Below, piece after piece: positions 8,896-19,498 of a stretch of 64,000 nucleotides of DNA. The translations under genes were made by a program, and so were the position numbers. The stretch comes from Nocardiopsis ansamitocini. Lineage in GTDB: Bacteria; Actinomycetota; Actinomycetes; Streptosporangiales; Streptosporangiaceae. The stretch is taken from positions 461,767 through 525,766 of the forward strand of contig NZ_BSQG01000005.1 in assembly GCF_030268225.1 (NCBI RefSeq), in the 5' to 3' direction. Below the pieces are notes generated by a model. That model was not told where the DNA came from, did not search any database, and was given only the letters and a program-made list of their open reading frames with translations. Position 1 is the first letter of the stretch. Each line of letters opens with the position of its first letter.

Positions 8896-10541
8896 TCACC
8901 CGGCCTCGAACACCGTCCGGCCGGCCACCCGGGTCTGGCGCACCCGTGACCGGTGGATGTCGGCCGGCGGCCCGGCGAAGGGGTTGCGGTCCAGCACCGC
9001 GAAGTCCGCGGTCTTGCCCACCTCGATCGAGCCGTGCGTGTTCGCCAGTCCGCTGACGAACGCGCTGCCCATGGTGAAGGCGCGCAGCGCCTGGGCCAGG
9101 GTGATGCGCTGCTCCGGGAAGAACACCCCTTGTTCCGGCGTCCACGCGGTGTTCACCGGCACCGGCGTCCGATTGACCGCCACATGGATTTGATGCACCG
9201 GGTCGGGGGTGGAGACCGGCCAGTCGCTGCCCATCGCCAGCACCGCCCCGTGCCGCACGAAGTCACCGAAGGGGTACTGCCATCCCACACGGTGCTCCGC
9301 GAAGAACGGAATGGTGAGGTCGGTCATCTGCGGTTCGTAGCGGGCCCACAGCGGCTGGGCGTTGACCGCGACCCGAAGCGCCCTGAACCGCGGGAGGTCA
9401 TCAGGGTGCACCACCTGGACGTGGGCGATGTGGTGGTAGCGCCCGGTGTCGCCGTTGGCCGACCGCGCCGCGGCCACCGCGTCCAGTCCCTGGCGCACGG
9501 CCGCGTCGCCCACCGCGTGGAAGTGCACCTGCAGGCCGGCGGCGTCCATGGCGACCACGTAGCGCTCCAGGTCGTCCTGGGCGAAGAAGCGCGTGCCCAG
9601 GTCGGCGGATGCGGCTGACCCCACGTAGGGATCCAGCATGGCCGCGGTGAAGTTCTCGCACACCCCGTCGAGCATGACCTTGACCGAGTCGAAGCGCGAC
9701 AGCCCCCGGCGCGCGGCCTCGGCCCGACGCTCCGTCAGGCCCGCCAACTGGTCCAGGCCGGCGTGGCGGTCCCACCACATGGCGCCCACCACCGTGGCGC
9801 TGAGCTCTCCGCGCGCCACGAGGTCGGCGTACACGCCGAAGTCGCGTTCGTGCACCTTGGCGTCCTGCCACGCCGTCACGCCCAACGAGTGCAGGTACTC
9901 CTGCCCCGCCAGCAGTCCTGCGCGCAACTCGTCGGGGGACAGGTCGGGCAGGACCCGCTCCACCAGGGTCATCGCGCCCTCCTGCAGGGCGCCGCACGGG
10001 CTGCCGTCGGCACGGCGTTCGATGCGTCCGTCCACCGGATCGGGCGTGGCGGCGTCGATGCCGGCCAGTTCCATGGCCCGGGAGTTCACCCACAGTGTGT
10101 GATGGTCACGGTTGTAGAAGGCCATGGGGCGCGTGGCGTCGATGGCGTCGAGGTCGGCCGCGTCGGGCACCCCGCCGGGGAACGCGTCGAAGGACCAGCC
10201 GCCCCCGCGCACCCAGCCCGCTCCGGGGCGGGTGCGCGTGTACTCCGCGATCGTCTCCAGGCAGTCGTGACGCGTACGGGCCCCGGACAGGTCGCAGCGC
10301 AACCGCTCCAGGCCGCCGTTGAGCGGGTGCACGTGGGAGTCGACGAATCCGGGCACGACCGCCCCCGCGTCGTCCACCTCCACGACCTCGGTTCCCGGCC
10401 CCACCAGGTCGGCGACGTCGGCCGCACCGCCCACGGCGGCGATCCGCCCGTCGCGGACCGCGAACGCCGAGGCCCACGAGCCCGCCGCGTCACAGGTGTA
10501 AACGGGGCCGCGCACCACCAGATCGGCGGCGGTCGTCGATG

Positions 10542-10545
<4 letters not shown>
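8896..10545 (-). CDS. YtcJ-like amidohydrolase (NfdA family)
   Basis: A 549-residue metal-dependent hydrolase of the amidohydrolase_3 group, whose known members include N-substituted formamide deformylase. The first metal-binding motif is VDSHVHP. Further features are the later histidines in VHFHAVGDAAVRQGLD and HIAHVQVVHPDDL, the MGSDWPVSTPDP aspartate, and the C-terminal EVGKTADFAVLDRNP strand. It would hydrolyse an amide or similar bond in the cytoplasm. Its ATG overlaps the stop of the ABC ATPase gene (ATGA at 10542-10545), so it is the last gene of the importer operon and probably acts on the imported compound or an early intermediate. Confidence 0.85.
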
Positions 10546-11692
<1,147 letters not shown>

Positions 11693-11696
<4 letters not shown>

Positions 11697-12496
11697 CGGC
11701 GTGCTCCTCGCGTCAGGGCCAACGGCAGTGCCACGGCCACGGACGAAATCAAGACGATGCTGGCGGAGATGGCGGTGATAACGGGGTCGCTGCCGAACTG
11801 CACGGAGTCGAAGATGGCCTTGGGCAGCGTCACCAGCCCCGGACCGCCCAGGAAGTTGACGAACACCGCTTCTTCGAAGCTGGTCTGGAAGGCCATCACG
11901 AACCCCCCGGCCAGCGCCGGCGTGACCAGGCGCAGGGTGATGCCGCCCCAGGCCCGTGCTCGGCTCGCGCCCAACGTGATCGCGGTCAGTTCCAGGTCGG
12001 GCGGCACCCCGCGCATCGAGGCGCTGCCCACCAGGATGATGAAGGGCAGGGCCAGGACCGCGTGGGCCAGCGCAAGGCCCAGGAAACTGCCCAGCAGCCC
12101 CAGTTGGGAGAACACCGAGTACATGGCCACCGAGTAGGCCGACATCGGGATCAGCAGGCTCACGATCCCGGCCTGCTCCAGCCACGAGCGCAGCGGCAGC
12201 CGGGTGCGGTGGATGGCCAGCAGCGCACCGACGCCCAGGACGAAGGCGATGGTCGCGCTGGTCAGGGCCAGCCGCACCGACAGCCACAGCGCGGTCAGCC
12301 ACTTGGTGCTGGCGGCCAGGTCCAGGTAGCGCTGCACCCCCCAGGACTGCGGCGGGAACTGGATGGCGGCGTCGTTGGAGAAGGACAACAGCACCGTGAG
12401 CACCACCGGCGCCAGGACCAGGACGACGATCGTGCCGGTGATCACGGCACCGCAGGCCGCGAACAGCTTCTCGCCGGCGCGTCGGGGGGCGCTCAC
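11693..12496 (-). CDS. ABC importer permease (PotC-like)
   Basis: A 267-residue inner membrane permease with about six helices. The EAA loop that docks the ATPase reads ELTAITLGASRARAWGGITL, followed by FVMAFQTSFEEAVFVNFL. It is the PotC-type partner of the permease encoded just upstream. The GTG start at 12496 overlaps that gene's stop (GTGA). Confidence 0.9.
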
Positions 12497-13386
12497 AGCA
12501 TCCTCCGCAGGGTTTTCCCTCCGGCCAGCGCCAGGATCGTGGCCACCACGACGAACGCGATGACCAGGAGGATCGCCGCGGAGGCCGCCGCGCCGGGGAA
12601 GTCGTAGAGGGAGAAGACCTGCTGGTTGATCACGGTGGCCATGAACGGGGTCTGCAGACCGCCGAGCATGATGGGGGTGACGTAGAAACCGATCGACAGC
12701 AGGAAGATCAGGGCCAGTGCCACCAGTACCCCGCCGCGCACCAGCGGCGCGACCACGGTGGCCAGTACCTGTGCCCTGCCTGCGCCCAGGACCGCGGCCG
12801 AGGACAGCAGGCTCCGGTCCACCTGGACGAACACCGAGTACAGCGCCAGCACCGCGTAGGGCAGCAGGGAGTAGGAGATCCCGTAGACCACCGCGAACTT
12901 GGTGTAGAGCAGGCTCAGCGGGCTGTCCACGACCCCCAGGCCCATCAGCAGCGCGTTGAGGGGACCGTTGGCTGCCAACAGCAGGTAGATCGCATAGTTC
13001 TTGATGATCATGCCCATCCAGAACGGCACCAGGGCCGTGGTCCACAGCAGCACCCGCACCCAGCGGCGGGCGGTGGTGTGCAGTGTCCAGGCGATGACCG
13101 CGCCCAGTGCCACGGTCACGACCGCCACCAGCGCACTGTCGGTGAGGGTCGTGGCCAGGGCCCGACGACTCACCGGGTTGGTGAACACGTCCGTGTAGCG
13201 CTGGACGGGCACACCACCCGATGAGGCGTCGACGAACACCTGGACCAGGGGGAAGGCGACGAACAGCACGATCGCCACCAGCATCGGGGCTGCCAGGAGC
13301 AGTCCGGTGACCGGCCCCGCCTCCGGCCGCCATGGGCGGGCGCGGACCCGCCCTTTCGCCGGCCGCACCGTCTCAACCGTCGCCAT
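12493..13386 (-). CDS. ABC importer permease (PotB-like)
   Basis: A 297-residue permease with a cytoplasmic basic start and about six helices. The EAA-like loop reads SSAAVLGAGRAQVLATVVAPLV. It pairs with the next permease to form the channel. The gene follows the binding-protein gene by about 40 bases, in the usual order for such importers. Confidence 0.9.
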   Translation of the reverse strand: MATVETVRPAKGRVRARPWRPEAGPVTGLLLAAPMLVAIVLFVAFPLVQVFVDASSGGVPVQRYTDVFTNPVSRRALATTLTDSALVAVVTVALGAVIAWTLHTTARRWVRVLLWTTALVPFWMGMIIKNYAIYLLLAANGPLNALLMGLGVVDSPLSLLYTKFAVVYGISYSLLPYAVLALYSVFVQVDRSLLSSAAVLGAGRAQVLATVVAPLVRGGVLVALALIFLLSIGFYVTPIMLGGLQTPFMATVINQQVFSLYDFPGAAASAAILLVIAFVVVATILALAGGKTLRRML

Positions 13387-13428
13387 CGGTCTCCCTTTCC
13401 GTGTCCGTGGCCGTGTGGAGCCTCGGAC

Positions 13429-14520
13429 TCATCCGCCCTGGATGATCTGCTGCATCCCGGAGTCGATCTCGGATTTGTTCTCCAGGTACCACTCGAAGTC
13501 CTGCTGGGCCAGGCCCTCGAAGTTGGCGGGGTAGTCGGCCAGCGTCTCCGCCACCTCGGTGGGAAGCAGGTCGAGCGCGTCGGGACTGGGCACGCTGTAC
13601 TGCATCTCCTCGGCCCACGCCGCCTGCGCCTCCGGGTGGTCCACCACCCATTGCAGGAACTGCATGGCCTCCTCCTGGTTGGGGGCGTCGGTCACGGCCA
13701 TGGTGTAGCCGGGGTCGTAGGAGCCCGCCCAGTTGACGGTGACGTCCATGCCGGTCTCGGCGAGGTTGTAGGCCCGTCCGCTCATGAAGATGCCCAGGTC
13801 CCCCTCGCCCTGGCGCAGGCTCTGCTCCATCTGGTCGCCCGAGGTCCACCACACCGAGGTGTCGGCCTTGATGTCGCGCAGGGGTTCGAGCATCTCCGGC
13901 ACGTCGATGGGCAGTGCGTCGTCGACCGGTCTGCCCGCGGCCTGGGCCAGGACGGCTGTCATCTGACTGTAGGCCTCACCGGGCATGATGCGTCGGCCGG
14001 GGAACGCATCGGTGTCGAAGAATTCCGGGATCGTCGTGGGGCAGGCGTCCACCGCCTCGTCGTTGCAGGCGATCACGTAGCCGAGGTTGGCGTAGGTGAA
14101 GCCGAAGTCGCTCACCTTTCCCTCGCCCAGGGCGTCCTCGAAGGAGGAGCGCATGTCGGCGGGGAGGTCCTGGACCAGCCCCTCCTGGGCCATGAAGAAG
14201 GCGTCGGCAGCGCCGGAGCTGTCGATGATGTCCCACTCGATGTTGCCGGCCTCGCTCATGGACTGCAGTTTCGTGGCGAAGGTGCCCGGACTGTCCACGA
14301 TCTGGACCTGGATGCCGGTCTCCTCGGTGAAGGGGTCGGCCAGGTGCTTCTGGGTGGTCTCGGTGAAACGTCCGCCCCAACTGGCGATGACCAGGGCGCC
14401 GTCGGAACCGGAACCCGCTCCGCCGCCGTCGGCGGCAGGGGACGCGCATGCGGAGGCCAGCAAGGTCAGCGCCGCCACTGCGGCGGCACAGGGGATGAGG
14501 GTCGTGCGTGTCGTGCTCAA
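13429..14520 (-). CDS. ABC importer solute-binding lipoprotein (PotD-like)
   Basis: A 363-residue extracellular binding protein. The N-terminus is a lipoprotein signal with lipobox LASAC, cysteine at residue 25. The mature domain begins LVIASWGGRFTETTQKHLADPFTEETG, typical of the spermidine/putrescine or iron group, and contains NEEAMQFLQW-like late motifs (NQEEAMQFLQWVVDHP). The ligand cannot be assigned by eye. The TTG start at 14520 overlaps the stop of the M24 gene upstream; a CTG one codon earlier is also possible. Confidence 0.88.
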   Translation of the reverse strand: MSTTRTTLIPCAAAVAALTLLASACASPAADGGGAGSGSDGALVIASWGGRFTETTQKHLADPFTEETGIQVQIVDSPGTFATKLQSMSEAGNIEWDIIDSSGAADAFFMAQEGLVQDLPADMRSSFEDALGEGKVSDFGFTYANLGYVIACNDEAVDACPTTIPEFFDTDAFPGRRIMPGEAYSQMTAVLAQAAGRPVDDALPIDVPEMLEPLRDIKADTSVWWTSGDQMEQSLRQGEGDLGIFMSGRAYNLAETGMDVTVNWAGSYDPGYTMAVTDAPNQEEAMQFLQWVVDHPEAQAAWAEEMQYSVPSPDALDLLPTEVAETLADYPANFEGLAQQDFEWYLENKSEIDSGMQQIIQGG

Positions 14521-15752
14521 CAGTCCACCGCCGTGATCTCGTGGGGCAGCGCGGAGAGGGTTCGCGCGCCTGAGGGTTCGTAGATGAGGGTGTCGATGAG
14601 GCCGAGGTAGAGCATGGACTCGTAGTTGGTGACCATCCCCTCCTCGAAGACCTCTTCGGTGTCGTCGTCGTTGACGGTGAAGATCCAGTCCCCGACCCAG
14701 TCGGGCGGGAAGCTCACGCCCAGTTCGTAGCCGCCGATCCAGATCTGGTCGCGCAGGCGCCACAGGCCCTGGGAGTCGTAGTACTCGCGCAGCGCGCGGT
14801 TGACCTCGCGCACCGGTGTGCCGGCCTTGGCGGTCGCGCACAGCACGGGGAAGGCTCCGGCCAGGATCTCCATGAGTTGCACGAGCTCTCGGGGCGGCTC
14901 GCCCAGGCACAGGGTGCCGGTGCGGTTGGAGTGGTAGCGGTTGTAGACGCCACAAGGGTCGACGTTGACGATGTCGCCCTCCTTGAGCACCCGCCGCCCG
15001 GCGATGGCGTGTCCGGCGCGCGGCCCCACCACCGCCATCTCGTGGATGGCCGCCGGCTCGCCTCCTGCTGCCGACATCGCGTGCACCATCTCCGACCACG
15101 CCTCCAGCTCGGTCATGCCGGGGCGCAGGACCGAGGCCAGGTGGGTCAGGCCGATGTCGCAGATCTCGGCGGCGCGTTCCACGCAGGCCAGCTCGGCCGC
15201 GGACTTGCGTCGCCGGACCCGCCGCACTGCGTCGGTGCCGTCCACCACCGTGCATCCCTGAGCCTCAAGCGCCTCCTGGAGTTGGGCGCTGACGGCCGGG
15301 TTGGGCAGGTAGGAGTACTTCTCCAGTCCGGCGGTGGTGCCCAGCCAGCCCTCGGCCCGCAGCTCTTCGACGATGAACCCCAGCATGCCGTCGCGCTGGT
15401 CGCGGGGGAGGAAACGCACGTCGGTGGCGATCGACGTGCGCCTGAACAGTTCGGCGTGCTCGGCGCCGTCGAAGCTGATGTGCCGGTCGTGGTCCACGTG
15501 GACGGCGGTACAGATGAGCGGGCGCCATTGACGCGGCGCGTGGGCCTTGTACCAGCGGCTGGCGAAACCGTGCAGCCAGTACATGGCCTCGGGTGAGGAC
15601 AGGAGGAGCAGGTCGATGCCGTCCTTGGCCATCGCGGCGCGCAGCGCCGTGAGGCGTCGGTCGTACTCCTCGGGAGTGAAGGGGATGGCGGGGGCGGGTT
15701 GGTTCTGCTCCCGGTGCCGGGCCAGAAAGGTTTCGAGTGCGGCGAGGTCCAC
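14517..15752 (-). CDS. Creatinase-like M24 family hydrolase 1
   Basis: A 411-residue protein with the pita-bread fold typical of Xaa-Pro peptidases, creatinase and ectoine hydrolase. The N-terminal creatinase domain is about residues 25-170 and the M24 domain about 180-405. The usual paired metal aspartates are not intact: the region reads VNVDPCGVYNRYHSNRTGT, with asparagine where the second aspartate belongs. This points to a creatinase/DoeA-like hydrolase of a small C-N compound rather than a metallopeptidase. The GTG at 15752 has AGGAGAAG six bases upstream. It is the first gene of the leftward importer operon, whose members nearly all overlap. Confidence 0.85.
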   Translation of the reverse strand: MDLAALETFLARHREQNQPAPAIPFTPEEYDRRLTALRAAMAKDGIDLLLLSSPEAMYWLHGFASRWYKAHAPRQWRPLICTAVHVDHDRHISFDGAEHAELFRRTSIATDVRFLPRDQRDGMLGFIVEELRAEGWLGTTAGLEKYSYLPNPAVSAQLQEALEAQGCTVVDGTDAVRRVRRRKSAAELACVERAAEICDIGLTHLASVLRPGMTELEAWSEMVHAMSAAGGEPAAIHEMAVVGPRAGHAIAGRRVLKEGDIVNVDPCGVYNRYHSNRTGTLCLGEPPRELVQLMEILAGAFPVLCATAKAGTPVREVNRALREYYDSQGLWRLRDQIWIGGYELGVSFPPDWVGDWIFTVNDDDTEEVFEEGMVTNYESMLYLGLIDTLIYEPSGARTLSALPHEITAVDC

Positions 15753-15898
15753 GGTCGCTTCTCCTGAGACTGGAAAGATCCGCATGGAAATTGGGCGAAG
15801 CCCTGTGCCCTAAGGCGTGCGTAGCCCCGAGAGGATGGCCGTTCCCGGCTCGCCCCCCAGCGAGCCGACGGTCCATCCAATGGGCTGGTACCTGTTGA

Positions 15899-15908
15899 CG
15901 AATATTCG
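15899..15908. promoter_or_regulatory. Palindrome CGAATATTCG, candidate Lrp-type site
   Basis: A perfect 10-bp palindrome in the divergent control region, overlapping the end of TTGACG at 15895-15900. A related palindrome lies at 15957-15966. Confidence 0.45.
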
Positions 15909-15918
15909 CAATGTGGGC

Positions 15919-15950
15919 TTGACTATCTCTCGTATTCCGCAGATGGTCAA
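15919..15950. promoter_or_regulatory. Divergent control region: near-palindrome over the M24 operon promoter
   Basis: TTGACTATCT (15919-15928) and AGATGGTCAA (15941-15950) form a 9-of-10 inverted repeat around 12 bases. On the reverse strand the same bases give TTGACC (15950-15945), a 17-base spacer and GATAGT (15927-15922), a good promoter for the leftward operon. A regulator bound to the repeat would cover both promoter boxes. Confidence 0.6.
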
Positions 15951-15956
15951 GGCTGT

Positions 15957-15966
15957 ATTCGCGAAT
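15957..15966. promoter_or_regulatory. Palindrome ATTCGCGAAT, candidate regulator site
   Basis: A perfect 10-bp palindrome ending eight bases before the Lrp gene's first ATG. Its position suits autoregulation. It shares the ATTCG/CGAAT halves of the 15899-15908 site. Confidence 0.45.
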
Positions 15967-15974
15967 TAACCTTC

Positions 15975-16547
15975 ATGGAACGTGAGATGTCTCGGATTTC
16001 GCAAGAGTTGGTTGATAGCGGCCTGGCGCAACTGGACGAGATCGATCGCCGCATCGTGGCCGTCCTCCAAGTGGACGGGCGGCGCTCGTTCACCAAACTC
16101 GCCAAGGAGATCGGCACGAGCGAGAGCGTGGTGCGCTACCGGGTCCAGCGCCTGGAGCGGGCCAAGATCCTGCAGATCGTGGGCATCGCCGATCCCCTCA
16201 AGATCGGGTTCGACCTGATGTCGATGATCGGCGTCCGGGTCGTCCCCGGCCGTCTGGAGAGCGTCGTGGAGGAGATCAAGACCCTGCCCGAGACCAGCTA
16301 CGTGGCCTCCCTGGCCGGCTCCTTCGACCTCATCGTCGAGGTCGTGTGCCGCGACACCGCCCACTACAACCAGCTGCTGACCAAACAGCTGCACCGCATC
16401 GACGGAGTCGCCTCCACCGAGTCCTTCCTGATCCTGGAGATCCACAAGATGGCCTACGGCTGGGGCGTCGGCGAACAGAACGCCGTCCCCATCGCCCCCT
16501 CCCGGCCCGGTGGCGCCGGCGCTCCCCCTGCGGACCCCGCTCCTTAG
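15975..16547 (+). CDS. Lrp/AsnC family transcriptional regulator
   Basis: A 190-residue regulator. The N-terminal helix-turn-helix is about residues 20-80 (LDEIDRRIVAVLQVDGRRSFTKLAKEIGTSESVVRYRVQRLE). The C-terminal RAM effector domain (about 85-170) contains VVPGRLESVVEEIKTLPETSYVASLAGSFDLIVEVVC. Members bind amino acids or related small molecules. It sits between the importer operon and a catabolic gene pair and very probably controls both through the repeats upstream. A second ATG at 15987 is an equally plausible start; neither has a strong ribosome binding site. Confidence 0.9.
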   Translation: MEREMSRISQELVDSGLAQLDEIDRRIVAVLQVDGRRSFTKLAKEIGTSESVVRYRVQRLERAKILQIVGIADPLKIGFDLMSMIGVRVVPGRLESVVEEIKTLPETSYVASLAGSFDLIVEVVCRDTAHYNQLLTKQLHRIDGVASTESFLILEIHKMAYGWGVGEQNAVPIAPSRPGGAGAPPADPAP

Positions 16548-16578
16548 ACCCCCGCCCCCTCAACCACGAGGACAACCG

Positions 16579-17730
16579 ATGGAACTCGCCTTCACCCTCT
16601 CCACCTACGACGAGCGGCTGACCCGGACCCGGGCCCGGATGGGCGCCCAGAGCCTGGACGGCATCGTGCTGACGATGCCCGACACCATCCACTGGCTCAC
16701 CGGCGTCAGCTCGGTGGGCTACCTCTGGCCCCAAGCACTGGTCGTGGGGGCGGGGGCGGGCGAGCCCACCCTGGTCACCCGGACCACGGAGGAGCCGTGC
16801 GTGCGACGGCTGTCCTGGCTGCGCTCGGTCCGCTACTACGACATCGCGGCCGAGGAACCCATCGCCGTCATCGCCGAGGCGATCCGCGCGGCCGGGCTGG
16901 GCAGCGCCACCGTCGGCCTGGACCTGGACACCTTCACCCTCTCCCCTGGGGGCTGGGACCGCCTGCGCACACTGCTGCCCGAGGTGACATGGGTGGACAC
17001 CTCCATGCTCGTACCCGAGGAACGGCTGGTGAAGTCCGCCGACGAACTCGCCTACCAACATCAGGCGGCCCGCATCGCCGACCACGCCATGAACGAGGTC
17101 TTCGCGGCACTGCGCCCGGGGATCTCGGAGGTGGAGCTGGCCGGAATCGCCGCGGCGGCGCTGGGCGCGGCCGGCGGCGAACACGCCGCGATCCCGCCCA
17201 TGGTCGTCACCGGTGAGCGCAGTGCCCTGGTGCACGCGATGGCCGGCAGGCGCACCGTGGCACACGGCGACGTGGTGTGCGTGGAACTGGCCGGGGTCGT
17301 CAACCGCTACCATGCGGTGCTGATGCGCTCGGCCGTCATCGGCGAGCCCTCGCCGCGGGTGCGCGAGGTCGCCGACTGCCTGGAACGCGCCACCGAGGCG
17401 GCCATCGCCGCAGCCGTCCCCGGCGCTCCGGCGCACGCCCCCGACACCGCCTGCGACGACGTCCTCTCCGAACTCGGCCTGGTCGCCAACCGCTGCCACC
17501 GCATCGGCTACAGCGTGGGGGTGGCCTACCCGCCGGGCTGGCTGGAGCCCATGACCCTGGTCGCCGGCGACGACCACGTCATCACCCCCGGCATGTCCTT
17601 CACGATCGAACCCAATCTCGCCCTCCTGGACGAGGGGTTCGGCCTGAAGATGGGCGACACGGTCCTGTGCACGCCCGAGGGGCCCCGGTCCCTCTCCGCC
17701 CTCGACCACGCGCTGCGCGTCATCGCCTGA
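16579..17730 (+). CDS. Creatinase-like M24 family hydrolase 2 (DoeA-like)
   Basis: A 383-residue M24-fold protein: creatinase N-domain about 10-140, catalytic domain about 150-380. Where peptidases carry two metal aspartates this reads VCVELAGVVNRYHAVLMRS, so both are missing. That ELAG...RYH pattern resembles ectoine hydrolase (DoeA), and the late SFTIEPN strand is retained. It probably hydrolyses a cyclic or amidine-type C-N bond. The ATG follows GAGGAC, 31 bases after the Lrp gene. It is a distant paralogue of the M24 protein in the divergent operon, and both may act on the imported compound. Confidence 0.85.
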   Translation: MELAFTLSTYDERLTRTRARMGAQSLDGIVLTMPDTIHWLTGVSSVGYLWPQALVVGAGAGEPTLVTRTTEEPCVRRLSWLRSVRYYDIAAEEPIAVIAEAIRAAGLGSATVGLDLDTFTLSPGGWDRLRTLLPEVTWVDTSMLVPEERLVKSADELAYQHQAARIADHAMNEVFAALRPGISEVELAGIAAAALGAAGGEHAAIPPMVVTGERSALVHAMAGRRTVAHGDVVCVELAGVVNRYHAVLMRSAVIGEPSPRVREVADCLERATEAAIAAAVPGAPAHAPDTACDDVLSELGLVANRCHRIGYSVGVAYPPGWLEPMTLVAGDDHVITPGMSFTIEPNLALLDEGFGLKMGDTVLCTPEGPRSLSALDHALRVIA

Positions 17731-17739
17731 GGAGATCCC

Positions 17740-19143
17740 ATGTCCCGCCCCGACGTGGCCCGAGCACTGGCCGGCATCAGCCACACCCCCTTCTGGCTCG
17801 ACTCCCCCGACGCCCCAGGACCTGAACCCGCACTCGCCGCCGACACCGTGTGCGACCTCGCCGTCGTGGGCGGTGGCTACGCCGGGCTGTGGACAGCGCT
17901 CCTGGCAAAAGAGCGGGACCCAGCACGCGACGTCGTCCTCGTGGAGGGCCGCACCGCCGGCTGGGCGGCCTCGGGCCGCAACGGTGGTTTCTGCGCCTCC
18001 AGCCTCACCCACGGCATGGAGAACGGTGCGCAGCGCTGGCCCGACGACCTGGCCCTGCTGGAACGCCTGGGACTGCGCAACCTCGACGAGATCGAGGCGG
18101 CCCTCACCCGTTACGGCATCGACTGCGCCTTCGACCGCCAGGGCAAGATCAGTCTGGCCACCGAGCCCTACCAGGTACGGGCGTTCGAGGAAGCCGTGGC
18201 CCTGGCGGACCGGCACGGCCGGTCGCTGAAGCTTCTGAGCCGGGACGAACTGCGCACCTCCGTGGACGCCCCCGGCTACCTCGCCGGGCTCCTGGACCCC
18301 GAAGGCTGCGCCACCCTTGACCCCGCCCGACTCGCCTGGGGGCTCAAGGCCGCCTGCTTGGCGATGGGAGTACGCGTCTTCGAGCACACGCCCGTGCGCA
18401 GGCTGACCGCCACCGCGCGCGGCGTCGTCCTGGCCACCGACACCGCACGGGTCGGCGCCCAGCGCGTCGCCCTGGCCACCAACGGCTTCCGACCGCTCCT
18501 GCGCCGCACCCGGCTGTCCACCGTGCCCGTCTACGACTACGTCCTGGTCACCGAGCCCATCGGCGCCGAACGCCTCGACGAACTGGGGTGGCCCACCCGC
18601 AAGGGCCTCACCGACGCCGGCAACCAGTTCCACTATTTCCGGCGCACCCCCGACGACCGCATCCTGTGGGGCGGCTACGACGCCGTCTACCACTACGCGG
18701 GTCGGATCCGGTCCGAGCACGACACCCGCTCCGCGACCTTCGAGCGCCTGGCCGGGCAGTTCCTCGACACCTTCCCGGCCCTGGCCGACGTGCGTTTCAC
18801 CCATGCCTGGGGCGGCGCCATCGACACCTGCACCCGCTTCACCGCGTTCTTCGGAACCGCGCGCGGCGGCCGGGTGGCCTACGCGCAGGGATTCACCGGT
18901 TTGGGGGTGGGGGCCACCCGATTCGCCGCCGAGGTCATGCTCGACCTGCTGGCCGGCGCCGACACCGAACGCACCCGCCTGGAGATGGTGCGTCGCCGTC
19001 CGCTTCCCTTCCCTCCCGAGCCGGTCCGCTACATCGGCATCCAGCTGACGCGGTGGTCGCTGGACCGCGCCGACCGCAACCAGGGTCGGCGCAATCCGTG
19101 GTTGCGTCTTCTGGATCGCCTCGGCCTGGGGTTCGACAGCTAG
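17740..19143 (+). CDS. FAD-dependent amine oxidase (DAO family, PuuB-like)
   Basis: A 467-residue flavoprotein of the D-amino-acid oxidase fold. The FAD-binding Rossmann motif VVGGGYAGLWTALLA is near residue 42, followed by VVLVEGRTAGWAASGRNGGF. That ASGRNGG stretch is typical of gamma-glutamylputrescine oxidase and related secondary-amine oxidases. The C-terminal AYAQGFTGLGVGATRFAAEV closes the FAD site. It would oxidise an amine to an imine or aldehyde with release of hydrogen peroxide. It begins ten bases after the M24 gene with GGAG upstream, so the two are cotranscribed. The PotA-D-like importer nearby supports an amine substrate. Confidence 0.88.
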   Translation: MSRPDVARALAGISHTPFWLDSPDAPGPEPALAADTVCDLAVVGGGYAGLWTALLAKERDPARDVVLVEGRTAGWAASGRNGGFCASSLTHGMENGAQRWPDDLALLERLGLRNLDEIEAALTRYGIDCAFDRQGKISLATEPYQVRAFEEAVALADRHGRSLKLLSRDELRTSVDAPGYLAGLLDPEGCATLDPARLAWGLKAACLAMGVRVFEHTPVRRLTATARGVVLATDTARVGAQRVALATNGFRPLLRRTRLSTVPVYDYVLVTEPIGAERLDELGWPTRKGLTDAGNQFHYFRRTPDDRILWGGYDAVYHYAGRIRSEHDTRSATFERLAGQFLDTFPALADVRFTHAWGGAIDTCTRFTAFFGTARGGRVAYAQGFTGLGVGATRFAAEVMLDLLAGADTERTRLEMVRRRPLPFPPEPVRYIGIQLTRWSLDRADRNQGRRNPWLRLLDRLGLGFDS

Positions 19144-19155
19144 GGCCCTGGTACG

Positions 19156-19195
19156 CGGTCGCGGTCCCGTCGTGGTGACGACGGGACCGCGACCG
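19156..19195. terminator. Bidirectional terminator, 18-bp perfect stem
   Basis: CGGTCGCGGTCCCGTCGT pairs perfectly with its complement around a 4-base loop. It lies between two converging genes, the FAD oxidase (ends 19143) and the ferredoxin (ends 19250). No T tract follows. Confidence 0.85.
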
Positions 19196-19249
19196 GTGTC
19201 CCCCGGAGGCGGTGGTGACGCCTACGGCCAGGACGTCCGACGGGGTCGT

Positions 19250-19450
19250 TCATCCGTCCCCGTCGACATGGATCGCCGCCGCCGGGCACACGGAGACAGC
19301 CTCCCGGACGGCCTCGTGTTCTGCCTCCGGCGGTGTCCCGTCGAGCAGGACCACGATCCCGTCGTCATCACGCTGGTCGAACACCTGCGGCGCCAGCAGT
19401 ACGCACTGCCCGGCCCCGCAGCACCTGTCCTCTTCCACGCGGACCTTCAT
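19250..19450 (-). CDS. Ferredoxin (3Fe-4S type) for the P450
   Basis: A 66-residue acidic ferredoxin. It carries the cluster pattern CCGAGQC near the N-terminus and VCPAAAI near the C-terminus, the arrangement of single-cluster actinomycete ferredoxins that pass electrons to cytochromes P450. The ATG at 19450 follows GAAAGGA. It lies 48 bases downstream of the P450 gene on the same strand and is almost certainly its redox partner. Confidence 0.93.
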   Translation of the reverse strand: MKVRVEEDRCCGAGQCVLLAPQVFDQRDDDGIVVLLDGTPPEAEHEAVREAVSVCPAAAIHVDGDG

Positions 19451-19498
19451 GCCCGTGTCCTTTCTTCCTCGCGGCTGGTCGTATCGGCGGGCGCACCC

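Noticed and set aside
14517..17730. Complete ectoine degradation locus
   Set aside because: Only DoeA-like and Lrp-like proteins are present; the DoeB deacetylase and the downstream transaminase and dehydrogenase are missing.
16330..18804. 824-residue frame opposite the M24 and FAD oxidase genes
   Set aside because: Low-complexity Gly/His/Val sequence without domains; the forward strand has two well-supported genes.
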